Below, piece after piece: positions 1 to 7,332 of a DNA stretch of 18,132 nucleotides. The position numbers were made by a program, and so were the translations under genes. How positions within the stretch are numbered: position 1 is the first letter of the stretch; every line of letters starts with the position of its first letter. Under the pieces are notes generated by a model. It saw only the letters and a program-made list of their open reading frames with translations. It did not search any database and was not told where the DNA came from. The DNA is taken from positions 1-18,132 of the forward strand of contig DATADL010000105.1 in assembly GCA_036258555.1 (NCBI GenBank), given 5' to 3'. Source of the stretch: JALZEG01 sp036258555 (GTDB taxonomy: Bacteria > Actinomycetota > CADDZG01 > WHSQ01).

Positions 1-1557
1 CTCGGCCACTACCAGACGCGCTTCGAGCACGTCCTCGTCGACGAGTTCCAGGACACGAACCACGCGCAAGCGCGCCTCGCGACGCTGCTCGCGGGCAAGC
101 ACCGCAACATCTTCGTCGTCGGCGACGCGGACCAGGGCATCTACGCCTTCAGGGGGGCGACGATCAAGAACCTCCTCGACTTCGAGCGCGACTGGCCCGA
201 GGCCCACGTGATCACGCTCGAGCAGAACTACCGCTCGACCGAGACGATCCTCAACGCGGCGAACGCGGTGATCGAGAACAACGCGATGCGCAAGCCGAAG
301 TCGCTGTGGACGGAGTCCTCCGGCGGCGACCTCATCACGCGCTACCACGCACAGAACGAGCACGACGAGGCGCTGTGGGTGGGGCGGGAGGTCGCGCGCC
401 TGAAGGACCTCGGCTACGCGCTCGCCGACATGGCCGTGTTCTACCGGACCAACGCGCAGTCCCGCGTGCTCGAGGAGATGCTGAGCAAGGAGGACATCGC
501 GTACCGCGTCGTCGGGGGCGTCCGGTTCTACGAGCGCAAGGAGGTGAAGGACCTCCTGGCGTGGCTGCGCGCCTCGATGAACCCGTCCGACGCGGTCAGC
601 GTCGCCCGCGCCGCGCAGGCGCCGCGCCGCGGCATCGGCGACACGACGCTCGCGCGCCTGACCGGGTTCGCACAGTCCGAGGGGATCTCGCTCGGCGAGG
701 CCTTCGACCGCGCCGAGGAGGTTCCCGGCCTCACCAAGCGCTCGATCGGAGGCGTCCTCGAGGCCGCCCGGCTCTTCGGCCGGATCCGTGCGACCGCCGA
801 GAGCGGCGTGCCCGTCGCCGAGGTGGTCGAGACCGCGTGGGAGATCACCGGCTACATGGACGAGCTCAAGTCCGAGCGCACCTTCGAGTCGCTGTCGCGT
901 CAGGAGAACCTGCGCGAGCTCGCCGGCGTCGCGCAGGAGTTCGACGAGGGGCCGACCGCGTCCGACGGCCTCACGGGCTTCCTCGAGCAGCTCGCGCTCA
1001 TCACGGACACCGACACGGTCGAGGGCGAGGAGACCGGCGTGACGTTGATGACGCTGCACAACGCGAAGGGCCTCGAGTTCCCCGTCGTGTTCGTGATCGG
1101 GATGGAGGACGGCGTCTTCCCGCACCTGCGGTCTCTGGGCGATCCGGACCAGCTCGAGGAGGAGCGGAGGCTCTGCTACGTCGGGATCACGAGGGCGCGC
1201 GAACGCCTCTACCTGTTGAACGCGTGGTCCCGGAGCCTCTGGGGCAACCTCAACTACAATCCGCCGTCCCGCTTCCTCTCGGAGATCCCGGTCGAGCTGG
1301 TCAACCAGGCGAACGAGCGCAAGCCGTCTGCGACCGCGCCGGCGGCGGCTCGGCCCCGCGGCGGCGACGGGCGCACGCTCGCCGACCCCGCCGCGTTCAC
1401 GGTCGGGCAGGAGGTCGAGCACGCGAAGTGGGGCCGCGGCACGATCGTCGAGATCGCGCGCTCGCCGGTGGGCGTCGAGGCGACCGTGAACTTCCCGGGG
1501 GCCGGGGGGTTCAAGAGGTTGGACCTCTCGCTGGCCCCGCTGAAGCCCGCGTCCTAG
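1..1557 (+). CDS. pcrA: ATP-dependent DNA helicase UvrD/PcrA, C-terminal part (5' end outside window)
   Basis: Superfamily 1 helicase that unwinds DNA 3' to 5' in repair and in clearing replication or transcription blocks. The frame is open from base 1, so the true start and the Walker A motif lie to the left; 518 residues are visible. Motif II (VDEFQDTN, residues 13-20 of the fragment), motif III (GDADQGIYAFRGA, about 41-53), motif IV (LEQNYRST, 73-80), motif V (TLHNAKGLEF, about 350) and motif VI (YVGITRARERLYL, about 393) are all present in the usual order. The last 50 residues (from about 468, GQEVEHAKWGRGTI) match the PcrA C-terminal Tudor-like domain known to contact RNA polymerase in this family. 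The stop is 22 bases from the stop of a convergent gene. UvrD1 versus PcrA naming cannot be separated here; the family call is firm. Confidence 0.95.
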   Translation, partial: LGHYQTRFEHVLVDEFQDTNHAQARLATLLAGKHRNIFVVGDADQGIYAFRGATIKNLLDFERDWPEAHVITLEQNYRSTETILNAANAVIENNAMRKPKSLWTESSGGDLITRYHAQNEHDEALWVGREVARLKDLGYALADMAVFYRTNAQSRVLEEMLSKEDIAYRVVGGVRFYERKEVKDLLAWLRASMNPSDAVSVARAAQAPRRGIGDTTLARLTGFAQSEGISLGEAFDRAEEVPGLTKRSIGGVLEAARLFGRIRATAESGVPVAEVVETAWEITGYMDELKSERTFESLSRQENLRELAGVAQEFDEGPTASDGLTGFLEQLALITDTDTVEGEETGVTLMTLHNAKGLEFPVVFVIGMEDGVFPHLRSLGDPDQLEEERRLCYVGITRARERLYLLNAWSRSLWGNLNYNPPSRFLSEIPVELVNQANERKPSATAPAAARPRGGDGRTLADPAAFTVGQEVEHAKWGRGTIVEIARSPVGVEATVNFPGAGGFKRLDLSLAPLKPAS

Positions 1558-1579
1558 GGAGCGACGCGATCGACGCCGG

Positions 1580-1957
1580 CTAGAGCGGCATCATGCCGGA
1601 GACGAACCGCCGGCACTCGTGCTCGTGCTCGTCGGTCACCTCCGACGTCGGCCGGACGACGTGCCTGAACGTCCCGTCCGCCCCCTCGAAGACGACGCGC
1701 CAGCGGCCGTGCTTGCCGGTCCGCCTCCTGGCGATCGTCTCCCACTCGTCGTCCTCGTTGAACCCCTGGAGCTTCACGAGCCGCCCGCTCACGCACTCCT
1801 CGACGTTGGCGGTGATCCGTCCCTTGAAGGCCTCCTCGTCGTAGTGCCATACGCCGGCGGTGGTGCCGGTGAAGGAGTGGGCGCCGGCGGGGGCCGCGAG
1901 GGCCGCCGCCGCGCAGGCCGTCAGGATCGAGCTCGCCGCGCGCCGCATCGTTCTCAT
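1580..1957 (-). CDS. Small secreted protein of unknown function
   Basis: A 125-residue protein. The N-terminus (MRTMRR followed by a hydrophobic, Ala-rich stretch to about residue 26, ending APAGA-HS) is a typical Sec signal peptide. LTAC at 12-15 resembles a lipobox, but the hydrophobic core continues after the Cys, so a plain signal peptidase I site is more likely. The mature part of about 100 residues has two cysteines (C55, C115) that could form one disulfide, and a pattern (FKGRI...CVSGRLVKLQ...RTGKHGRWRV) like short secreted beta-sandwich or transthyretin-like repeats common in actinobacterial genomes; that likeness is from memory and is weak. The ATG is preceded by GGGGAGG at a rather long spacing of about 10 bases. 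It lies 46 bases downstream of the peptidase-hydrolase gene on the same strand and may be cotranscribed with it. No enzymatic motif is visible. Confidence 0.75.
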   Translation of the reverse strand: MRTMRRAASSILTACAAAALAAPAGAHSFTGTTAGVWHYDEEAFKGRITANVEECVSGRLVKLQGFNEDDEWETIARRRTGKHGRWRVVFEGADGTFRHVVRPTSEVTDEHEHECRRFVSGMMPL

Positions 1958-2003
1958 CGTCAGGTCGCCTCCCCACCGCTCATCACGTCCAGTAGCGATT
2001 GTC

Positions 2004-3950
2004 TCAGAACGACGTCGCCAGCGGGTCGCTCACCATCCGTTGACGGCGCTCCCGCAGCGACGACTTCGAACGACGCAGGCGCAACGGCGCCTCCGTGGGC
2101 GAGTCCCCGACGATCCTCGTCAGGAGCGCGCGGACCGTCGCCGGGTCGTCGTCGAAGCCGCCGTGCTTCCTCGCGGTCGAGGCCCTCGGCGAGCCCAGGG
2201 GCTCGTCGTTCGGCGCGAGCACCCACGTGATCCGGCCGCCCTCCGACAGCTCCCGGAGCTCCTCGTGTCGCTCCACGAACTTCGCCATGCCGACGAGCGG
2301 CTCGCCGTCGGGGCGGAGGAGCGGGACGCGGGTCGCCTCCTCGAAGGCGTTCGACACCAGGTAGAGCAGCGACTTGTTGTAGATGTTCGCGCAGTGGTCG
2401 TCCTGCTCGGCCGAGTCCCGCAGCGTCACGAGCGCGAAGTCCTCGATCGTCTCGTCTCGGATCGCCGGCAGGTAGGTCCGGTCGAACAGCTTCGTCGTCG
2501 CCGAGGGGGCCCACAGCGTGCACGTCTTGATCTTCCCGGCCGGCGCCAGGCGCGCGAGGAGCGGCGCGAGGAAGACCGCGCCGGCGCTGTGGCCGAGCAG
2601 GTGGACCTCGAGCTCGGGGACCTTCCCGCGCAGCGCGTTCAGATGGCCCGCGGCGATGGCCGCCCCGCCGCCGTCGGCCGACGCAGCGAGCGCGTTCTCC
2701 TTCATCTCGTCCCACTGCGACTTGCCGAGGACGGCGCGGGCGATCGGCTCGAGCGCGTCGTCGAGACGGTCGAGCATGAAGTCCTTGGTCGCGTCGAGCA
2801 CACCCTCGGGTCGCCGCTGGCGGAGGGCCTCGTCGAGGACGTTGCGCAGCGTGGACCAGAAGTCGGACTTCCAGACGAACGCCACCGGGTAGATCTCGTT
2901 GGCGAGGAGCGCCTCGCGGTAGTCGGCCACGCGCTGCAGCGCCGACGACTCCGGCACGAGGCCCCCGTGCGCGTAGAGGAGGATCCGTTTCTTGGCCCAC
3001 CCCTCCGTGATGCGCGGCACGTCCTCGCGGAAGAGCGCTGCGACCTCGGCCTCGGACGTGCCGAACGTCCCGCGCTCGCGCAGCTTCCCGTCGTTGCCGA
3101 GGCTGACGACGTGCGGCCGCAGGTCCGTGAACGCGTAGGAGCCCGACGCGCCGCCGCTCGGCGACTGGAGGACGGCGGCGCTGTCGCTCTCGTTCAGGGT
3201 CACCGGCGCGCCCAGCCGCGCGACCCAGACGTCGGTCGCGTGCCGCAGCCAGTCGTCGTAGGTGACGAGCGCGAAGCCGCCGTAGCCCCACGACTCCCCC
3301 CAGGAGTTCTGCAGCCAGAACCCCCGCTGGTCGTACGCGACGAGCGCGAACGCGTGGCCTCCCCGGCGCTTGTCGGTGAGCGGGATCAAGCCGTCGGCGC
3401 CGATCCGCTCCCATCCGGCGTGCACGATCCCCGTCGCGTAGAGGACGCCGACCTCGGCGATCGCGCTGTGCATCGCGACGATGTCGCGGTGGTTGACCCG
3501 GAAGTAGGCGCCGAGGGGCCGGCGCCGCGCCTCCTGGGCGCGGGCCTCGTCGAGCCTGCCGGCCTCGCCCGCCTGGTACGGCCACAGCTCCGCGGCGCAC
3601 ACGCCGTGGCGGTGCCAGCCCTTCATCGCGCCGCGCGCGCTCGAGCCGGCGTAGTCGTGGCCCTCCCACTCGTCGTAGCGCCGGGCCATCTCGTACAGCA
3701 TCCGGGCGCTGACCGGGACGTCGTCTCGGTCGACCTGACGGCGGCGGAGGAGGTAGTGGGCGACGGTGGCGAGCCCGAAGCCCGTGCAGGCCCCCTCGAC
3801 ACCCTGGTCGAGGACGGGTACGCCCAGCTTCTGGTACTCGGGCAGGTCGATCCGTAGCGGGACCTCGACCAGGGTGGGGATGAACATCTTGTCCCTGAAG
3901 TCGAGCGTGTCGGGCCGGGCGTCGAGCGAGCGTTCCTCGAGGTTCGTCAT
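2004..3950 (-). CDS. Papain-like (C1) cysteine peptidase fused to an alpha/beta hydrolase
   Basis: A 648-residue two-domain protein. Residues about 15-250 are a C1A peptidase: oxyanion Gln49 and catalytic Cys55 in VLDQGVEGACTGF, His199 in RGGHAFALV, and Asn215 in WLQNSWGESWG. There is no long pro-region; the start to Cys spacing is only 54 residues. After a linker (about 250-320), residues 320-615 look like an alpha/beta hydrolase: an HGG oxyanion-type motif at 328-330 (LLYAHGGLV), nucleophile Ser455 in LLGHSAGAV, a possible acid near Asp582 (LAPNDEP) and a possible His596 (RKHGGFDDD). No signal peptide or membrane segment is seen, so it is probably cytosolic. The ATG has AGGGGG six bases upstream. 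Both active sites look intact. Substrates are unknown; the order and completeness of the two catalytic domains are visible, the function is not. A longer open frame overlapping it is a GC-rich shadow. Confidence 0.88.
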   Translation of the reverse strand: MTNLEERSLDARPDTLDFRDKMFIPTLVEVPLRIDLPEYQKLGVPVLDQGVEGACTGFGLATVAHYLLRRRQVDRDDVPVSARMLYEMARRYDEWEGHDYAGSSARGAMKGWHRHGVCAAELWPYQAGEAGRLDEARAQEARRRPLGAYFRVNHRDIVAMHSAIAEVGVLYATGIVHAGWERIGADGLIPLTDKRRGGHAFALVAYDQRGFWLQNSWGESWGYGGFALVTYDDWLRHATDVWVARLGAPVTLNESDSAAVLQSPSGGASGSYAFTDLRPHVVSLGNDGKLRERGTFGTSEAEVAALFREDVPRITEGWAKKRILLYAHGGLVPESSALQRVADYREALLANEIYPVAFVWKSDFWSTLRNVLDEALRQRRPEGVLDATKDFMLDRLDDALEPIARAVLGKSQWDEMKENALAASADGGGAAIAAGHLNALRGKVPELEVHLLGHSAGAVFLAPLLARLAPAGKIKTCTLWAPSATTKLFDRTYLPAIRDETIEDFALVTLRDSAEQDDHCANIYNKSLLYLVSNAFEEATRVPLLRPDGEPLVGMAKFVERHEELRELSEGGRITWVLAPNDEPLGSPRASTARKHGGFDDDPATVRALLTRIVGDSPTEAPLRLRRSKSSLRERRQRMVSDPLATSF

Positions 3951-4258
3951 CTGTTCCCCCTGTCCGCGGTGGGTATTCCGACGCTACGGACCCCGATACT
4001 CGGAGTAAAGGGGGGTCGGCCACTCGGTGCCGGCGCTCGCCTGTGGCGGCGGCGCGCGAGATTTCTCGGGGTCGCGCGTAAGGGGACGGGGCCCCCGTCC
4101 GTATCCCCTCTCGTCAGCGCTTCCTCCAGGTGACACGCGGCGGCACGGTTGCGACACGGGTCGACTCGTTCGGAACCTCGGCCCGTTACATCGAGTCAAC
4201 GAGGTGGCTGCAGCGCAGGCGGCGCTGTCGACGGTCCAGTCGAGCACGGTGGGGATGA
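3951..4258. other. Gene-free intergenic region with several inverted repeats
   Basis: No plausible gene is seen on either strand. Besides the candidate promoter at its left end, it contains a perfect 8-base inverted repeat with a one-base centre (GGACGGGG/CCCCGTCC, 4084-4100) and an imperfect inverted pair (4160-4170 GTCGACTCGTT against 4190-4200 read on the minus strand as GTTGACTCGAT, 9 of 11 bases matching). The second arm contains TTGACT, but no convincing -10 follows at normal spacing. The repeats may be operators or a small RNA; nothing more can be said. Confidence 0.4.
3981..4009 (-). promoter_or_regulatory. Candidate promoter of the peptidase-hydrolase gene
   Basis: Read on the minus strand, TTTACT (4004-4009) and TAGCGT (3981-3986) are separated by 17 bases. 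The first matches TTGACA at four of six positions and the second fits TANNNT. Transcription would begin near 3974, leaving a leader of about 25 bases that contains the AGGGGG ribosome site. Pattern only. Confidence 0.35.
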
Positions 4259-4287
4259 GAGAGGGGGGCCGCCCCGGCCCCCCTCTC
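4259..4287 (-). terminator. Strong hairpin terminator of the accDA operon
   Basis: A perfect 12-base-pair stem (GAGAGGGGGGCC with GGCCCCCCTCTC) closes a 5-base loop and begins 11 bases after the stop of the zinc-ribbon gene. No U tract follows on the minus strand, which is common for GC-rich actinobacterial terminators. Confidence 0.7.
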
Positions 4288-4297
4288 CGCGCCCGCT

Positions 4298-4546
4298 TCA
4301 GTCGAACTCGAGCAGGTCCTTCAGGAAGCTCTTGGGCTTCTTCTTCGGGTACTTCTGCTTCTCCGGCTGCGGCGCGTGGCTCTTCGCGTACTCGTAGCTC
4401 TCGTCGAACGCGGCGCCGGTCCGCTCGATCACCTTGTCCAGCTCGCCGCGGTCGAGCCACACCCCCCGGCACTTCGGGCAGTAGTCGATCTCGACACCGC
4501 TGCGGTCGGCCATCCGCAGCTCGGTCCCGTCGACGGGACAGTTCAT
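4298..4546 (-). CDS. Zinc-ribbon protein of the TFIIB-like (zf-TFIIB) family
   Basis: An 82-residue protein. It starts CPVDGTEL (C3, with Asp6 where a fourth ligand Cys often sits) and continues DYCPKCRGVWLDRGEL (C23, C26), the signature of the zf-TFIIB family; the CPVD variant is familiar in this family. A Lys-rich stretch leads to SFLKDLLEFD at the C-terminus, resembling the short acidic-hydrophobic tail seen in many relatives. The ATG overlaps the TGA of the upstream cyclophilin gene by four bases (ATGA), and AAGGAGGGG lies just before it, so it is translated with, and transcribed as the last gene of, the accDA-cyclophilin unit. The molecular role of the family is not established. A longer frame through this gene is not credible because the upstream gene covers it. 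Confidence 0.9.
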   Translation of the reverse strand: MNCPVDGTELRMADRSGVEIDYCPKCRGVWLDRGELDKVIERTGAAFDESYEYAKSHAPQPEKQKYPKKKPKSFLKDLLEFD

Positions 4547-5379
4547 CGCGCCCCTCCTTCCACGATCTCGACGGACTCGATGTACACCGGCGTCACCGGC
4601 GTCGAGCCCGCCCGCTGAACCTTCGTGATCTTCTCCAGGGTCGGGTGCGAGGCCGGCGTCACCTCGCCGAAGACGGAGTAAGCGGCCGCCAGGGCGGCCG
4701 GCTGGCTCTTCGGCTCGTGCACGATCACGAAGAACTGGCTGCCGTTCGTGTCGGGGCCCGCGTTCGCCATCGCGACGATCCCGTACTTGTACTTGCTCGG
4801 CGGCGCCCACAGCTCGTCTTCGAACTGGTAGCCGGGGCCGCCGGCGCCGGTCCCTTCGGGGTCGCCGCCCTGGATCACGAACGACGGCTCGATGCGATGG
4901 AACGTGAGGCCGTCGTAGAAGCCCTCCTGCGCGAGGAAGACGAAGTTGTTGACGGTGATCGGGGCGTCCTCTTCGAGCAGGTCCATCTCGATCGTCCCGC
5001 ACGAGGTCTCCAGGACGGCCCTGTAGTCGACGCCCTCCTCGGTGACCTGGTCCGCGGCCTCGTACTGCTGCGAGCTCGGGGGCGGCGGGGCCTCCGCGCC
5101 GCATGCCACGGCGGCGGGCGCGGTCGACTCCTCGGGAGGCGCCGACTCCTCGGGAGGCGCCGAGTCGGCGGGGGCGGCCGTGGGCTCGGGGCGGCCACCG
5201 GCGTCGTTGCCTGCGTCGTCGTCCCCGCCTGCCGTGATCACGGCTGCAGCGGCGACCAGGACCAGCACGGTCGCGACGGCCCCTATCCGGGCCGCGCGCC
5301 TGCGCCGCAACAAAGCCTGTCGTTGCGCGAGCACGGCGTCGCGGTGGTCCTTCTTGCGCGCCCTCTTGTCGTTAGCCAC
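4543..5379 (-). CDS. Membrane-anchored cyclophilin-type peptidyl-prolyl cis-trans isomerase
   Basis: A 278-residue protein that should catalyse proline isomerisation outside the membrane. Residues 1-31 are very basic, 32-50 form one membrane helix, and 51-110 are an Ala/Pro/Glu-rich linker with a tandem repeat. The cyclophilin domain spans about 118-275: FHRIEP (H161, R162), FVIQGGDP (Q170), and ANAGPDTNGSQFF (Q215, F216) carry the catalytic and ligand-binding residues. C93 and C127 might pair in the extracytoplasmic part. The start is GTG (read on the minus strand, bases 5379-5377) because GGAGG sits seven bases upstream; it overlaps the end of the carboxyltransferase gene by eight bases. 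Its stop overlaps the zinc-ribbon start. Family assignment is firm; the client proteins are unknown. Confidence 0.93.
   Translation of the reverse strand: MANDKRARKKDHRDAVLAQRQALLRRRRAARIGAVATVLVLVAAAAVITAGGDDDAGNDAGGRPEPTAAPADSAPPEESAPPEESTAPAAVACGAEAPPPPSSQQYEAADQVTEEGVDYRAVLETSCGTIEMDLLEEDAPITVNNFVFLAQEGFYDGLTFHRIEPSFVIQGGDPEGTGAGGPGYQFEDELWAPPSKYKYGIVAMANAGPDTNGSQFFVIVHEPKSQPAALAAAYSVFGEVTPASHPTLEKITKVQRAGSTPVTPVYIESVEIVEGGAR
5126..5161 (-). repeat. Perfect 18-bp tandem duplication inside the cyclophilin linker
   Basis: Two adjacent identical 18-base units (5126-5143 and 5144-5161) encode the repeated PPEES-type segment of the linker (about residues 74-86). Being in frame and in a low-complexity linker, it changes only linker length. 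Confidence 0.9.
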
Positions 5380-6820
5380 AGACGTGCCTCCATCGCTGCC
5401 GGCGGGCGGCGTCGCGCGCCGCGCCCGCGGTCTCGTTCCCCAACCGGGCGAGATGATAGGCGACGGCCGCGCGTAGGGATCCGCCGGAGGGACGGCCGCC
5501 GAGGACCGCGTCGCAGATCCCGAGCCGTAAGAGGTCGCCCGACCCCATCTTCAGCAGCCGGGCCGCCTCGGGGGCCCGGGCCGGCTCCCGCCACAGGATC
5601 TCGGCGGCGAGCTCGGGAGCGATCACGGCGAAGACCGCGTCCTCGTACGCGAGCAGGACGTCCCCGCACGCGAACGCGAGCGCCCCGCCGCTCCCGCCCT
5701 CCCCGGTCAGCACGGACACGACGGGCACGGGGGCCGAGAGCATCGCCTCGAACAGCTCGGAGATCGCCCAGGCGATCCCGCCGGCCTCCGAGGTCTCGGA
5801 CGGGTCGGCGCCGCCCGTGTCGACGAGCGTGACGACCGGCAGGCCCAGACGCGCGGCCATGCGGATGCAGCGCGTGGCCTTCCGGTAGGCGGACGGGCCG
5901 GGCGCCCGCGCGCGGTCGAGCGCCAGCAGGACGACCGCGGCCCCCTCCACCGTCGCGAGGCCCGTCACGCACGCGCGATCGTCGGCTCCGGCGCGATCGC
6001 CGCGGAGCTCGAAGAACGACCCCGACAACCCGCGTGCGAGGTCCGGTCCCCGCGGCCACGACTCCGACCGCACGCGCTGCAGCGACTCCCACGGATCGCG
6101 GCCTGCGCCGTCCGCCTCCGGTGGCGGGCCCGGAGGGCGACCCGGCTCGGAGGCGAAAATCGAGAGGGCGGCGGCCGCCGACGCGCGTACGTCCGCGCCG
6201 GGCACGACCGCGTCGACCAGGCCTGCCGCGAGGGCGGACTCCGCGGTGTGCGACCCCTCCGCGAGCCGGCGTCCCGTCGCGCGCTCCACGACGCGAGGCC
6301 CGGCGAAGCCGACCGTGGCGCCTTCCTCCGCGATCGTGACGTCCGCGAGCGACGCCAAGCTCGCGAGGACCCCGCCCGTCGTCGGGTGGCCGAGCACCGC
6401 TACGAAGGGGAGCCCCGCGCGCGCGAGCTCGACGCGCGCCCCCACGATCTTCGGCATCTGCACGAGCGAGGCCATGCCCTCCTGCATGCGCGCGCCGCCG
6501 GTCGCGGTCCGCAGGACGAACGGGACGCGGCGCGCCGCGGCGCGCTCCAGCGAGCGCGCCAGCAGCTCGCCGGCGGCGCTCCCCATGCTCCCGCCCATGA
6601 ACGAGAAGTCCAACGCCGCGACCTCCACGGGGACCCCGCCGATCGACGCGCTTCCCGCGAGCACGGCCTCACGTGAGCCCGACCGTTCGCGCGCCCGTTC
6701 GAGGGCGTCCCGATAGGTCGGATAACCGACCGGGTCGGCGTCCGAGACGAGCGCGCCGGCGGCTTCGAACGAGCCTGCGTCGGCAATGGTTTCAATCGCC
6801 TCGGGCCCCGTCTCGGGCAA
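5372..6820 (-). CDS. accDA: Fused acyl-CoA (acetyl-CoA) carboxylase carboxyltransferase, AccD-AccA type
   Basis: A 482-residue fusion of the beta and alpha carboxyltransferase halves, which move the carboxyl group from biotin to an acyl-CoA. Residues about 45-215 are AccD-like: RTATGGARMQEG (104-115), GHPTTGGVLAS (144-154), GFAGPRVVERATG (171-183). Residues about 245-460 are AccA-like: FFELRGDRAGADD (269-281), YRKATR (312-317), GEGGSGGALA (373-382). The AccD N-terminal Cys4 zinc ribbon is absent. In the AccA half the loop before YRKA is shortened (DRARAPGPS) and DTPGAYP is replaced by DTGGADP. Length is close to mycobacterial AccD3 and corynebacterial AccDA. The start is TTG, chosen for AAGGAGAG seven bases upstream. 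It heads a three-gene overlapping unit with the cyclophilin and zinc-ribbon genes. The acyl-CoA substrate cannot be told from sequence; propionyl-CoA is possible given the neighbours. Confidence 0.87.
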   Translation of the reverse strand: MPETGPEAIETIADAGSFEAAGALVSDADPVGYPTYRDALERARERSGSREAVLAGSASIGGVPVEVAALDFSFMGGSMGSAAGELLARSLERAAARRVPFVLRTATGGARMQEGMASLVQMPKIVGARVELARAGLPFVAVLGHPTTGGVLASLASLADVTIAEEGATVGFAGPRVVERATGRRLAEGSHTAESALAAGLVDAVVPGADVRASAAAALSIFASEPGRPPGPPPEADGAGRDPWESLQRVRSESWPRGPDLARGLSGSFFELRGDRAGADDRACVTGLATVEGAAVVLLALDRARAPGPSAYRKATRCIRMAARLGLPVVTLVDTGGADPSETSEAGGIAWAISELFEAMLSAPVPVVSVLTGEGGSGGALAFACGDVLLAYEDAVFAVIAPELAAEILWREPARAPEAARLLKMGSGDLLRLGICDAVLGGRPSGGSLRAAVAYHLARLGNETAGAARDAARRQRWRHVCG

Positions 6821-6827
6821 GGTTTAT

Positions 6828-6835
6828 CTCTCCTT
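6828..6835 (-). promoter_or_regulatory. Ribosome binding site that fixes the TTG start of accDA
   Basis: AAGGAGAG on the minus strand lies seven bases before the TTG codon at 6820-6818. No ATG or GTG in frame nearby has a comparable site, so TTG is the best start. Confidence 0.7.
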
Positions 6836-6900
6836 CGACCTGCTAACCTCGGGCAGTTCCCGAGACTCTACGCACGACCGTCTCGACCCTCGCGAAGGAG
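6836..6900. promoter_or_regulatory. Divergent promoter region of accDA and the cobalamin-protein operon
   Basis: The 89 bases between the two start codons must hold both promoters if neither is cotranscribed from elsewhere. TAACCT (6844-6849, +) and TAGAGT (6870-6865, -) fit TANNNT, but neither has a clear -35. A 6-base inverted repeat, CTCGGG/CCCGAG (6848-6853, 6859-6864), lies between them and could bind one regulator controlling both directions. Suggestive only. Confidence 0.3.
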
Positions 6901-6909
6901 CGATCCCTC

Positions 6910-7332
6910 GTGCCCTCCGGAAGACCACGCATACTCGTTGCCAAGCCCGGCCTCGACGGCCACGACCGGGGCATCAAGGTCGTCGCGCGGGCGTTGCGCG
7001 ACGCCGGGATGGAGGTCATCTACACCGGCCTTCACCAGACCCCCGAGCAGATCGCGGCCGCGGCGATCCAGGAGGACGTCGACGCCGTGGGGCTGTCGTG
7101 CCTCTCGGGCGCGCACATGACGCTGTTCCCGCGCGTGGCGCAGCTGGTCGAGGAGCAGGGCGGCGAGGGGATGCTCGTCTTCGGCGGCGGGATCATCCCG
7201 GACGCCGACATACCGAAGCTCAAGGAAGCCGGCATCACGGAGATCTTCACGCCCGGGACCTCGACGAAGGCGATCGTCGACTGGGTGCGGGAGCACGTCG
7301 CCGGGGCAAAGGACAAGGAGGCGGCCGGGTAG
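6910..7332 (+). CDS. Stand-alone cobalamin (B12)-binding domain protein, methylmalonyl-CoA mutase C-terminal type
   Basis: A 140-residue Rossmann-like B12-binding protein. The signature is complete: DGHDRG (16-21) with His18 as the lower cobalt ligand, GLSCLSG (61-67) containing the SxL motif, and VFGGGIIP (90-97), FTPGTST (113-119) at the nucleotide-tail pocket. Proteins of this size usually act as the small subunit of a two-part acyl-CoA mutase (for example methylmalonyl-CoA mutase, which makes succinyl-CoA); the catalytic TIM-barrel subunit is not in this window. The start is GTG with AAGGAG nine bases upstream. Its TAG stop shares one base with a GTG that opens a duplicated copy of the sucC start. 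Placement before sucCD fits a route from propionyl-CoA to succinate, but which mutase it serves is inference. Confidence 0.9.
   Translation: MPSGRPRILVAKPGLDGHDRGIKVVARALRDAGMEVIYTGLHQTPEQIAAAAIQEDVDAVGLSCLSGAHMTLFPRVAQLVEEQGGEGMLVFGGGIIPDADIPKLKEAGITEIFTPGTSTKAIVDWVREHVAGAKDKEAAG

Noticed and set aside
1558..1579. Possible terminator between pcrA and the convergent secreted-protein gene
   Set aside because: Only a 5-base inverted match (GCGTC/GACGC) around the pcrA stop is present, too weak to call.
1860..3857. A 665-codon open frame on the plus strand opposite the peptidase-hydrolase gene
   Set aside because: Its translation is Arg/Val/Asp-rich low-information sequence typical of an antisense frame in GC-rich DNA, while the minus-strand frame carries two sets of catalytic motifs.
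4100..4260. Possible tRNA or other structured RNA gene in the gene-free region
   Set aside because: No acceptor stem, T-loop GTTCGA context or CCA end could be assembled from this stretch on either strand.
4298..6820. Idea that the separate zinc-ribbon protein replaces the ribbon missing from the AccD half
   Set aside because: The ribbon is of the TFIIB-like family, not the AccD type, and nothing in the sequence indicates that it binds the carboxyltransferase.
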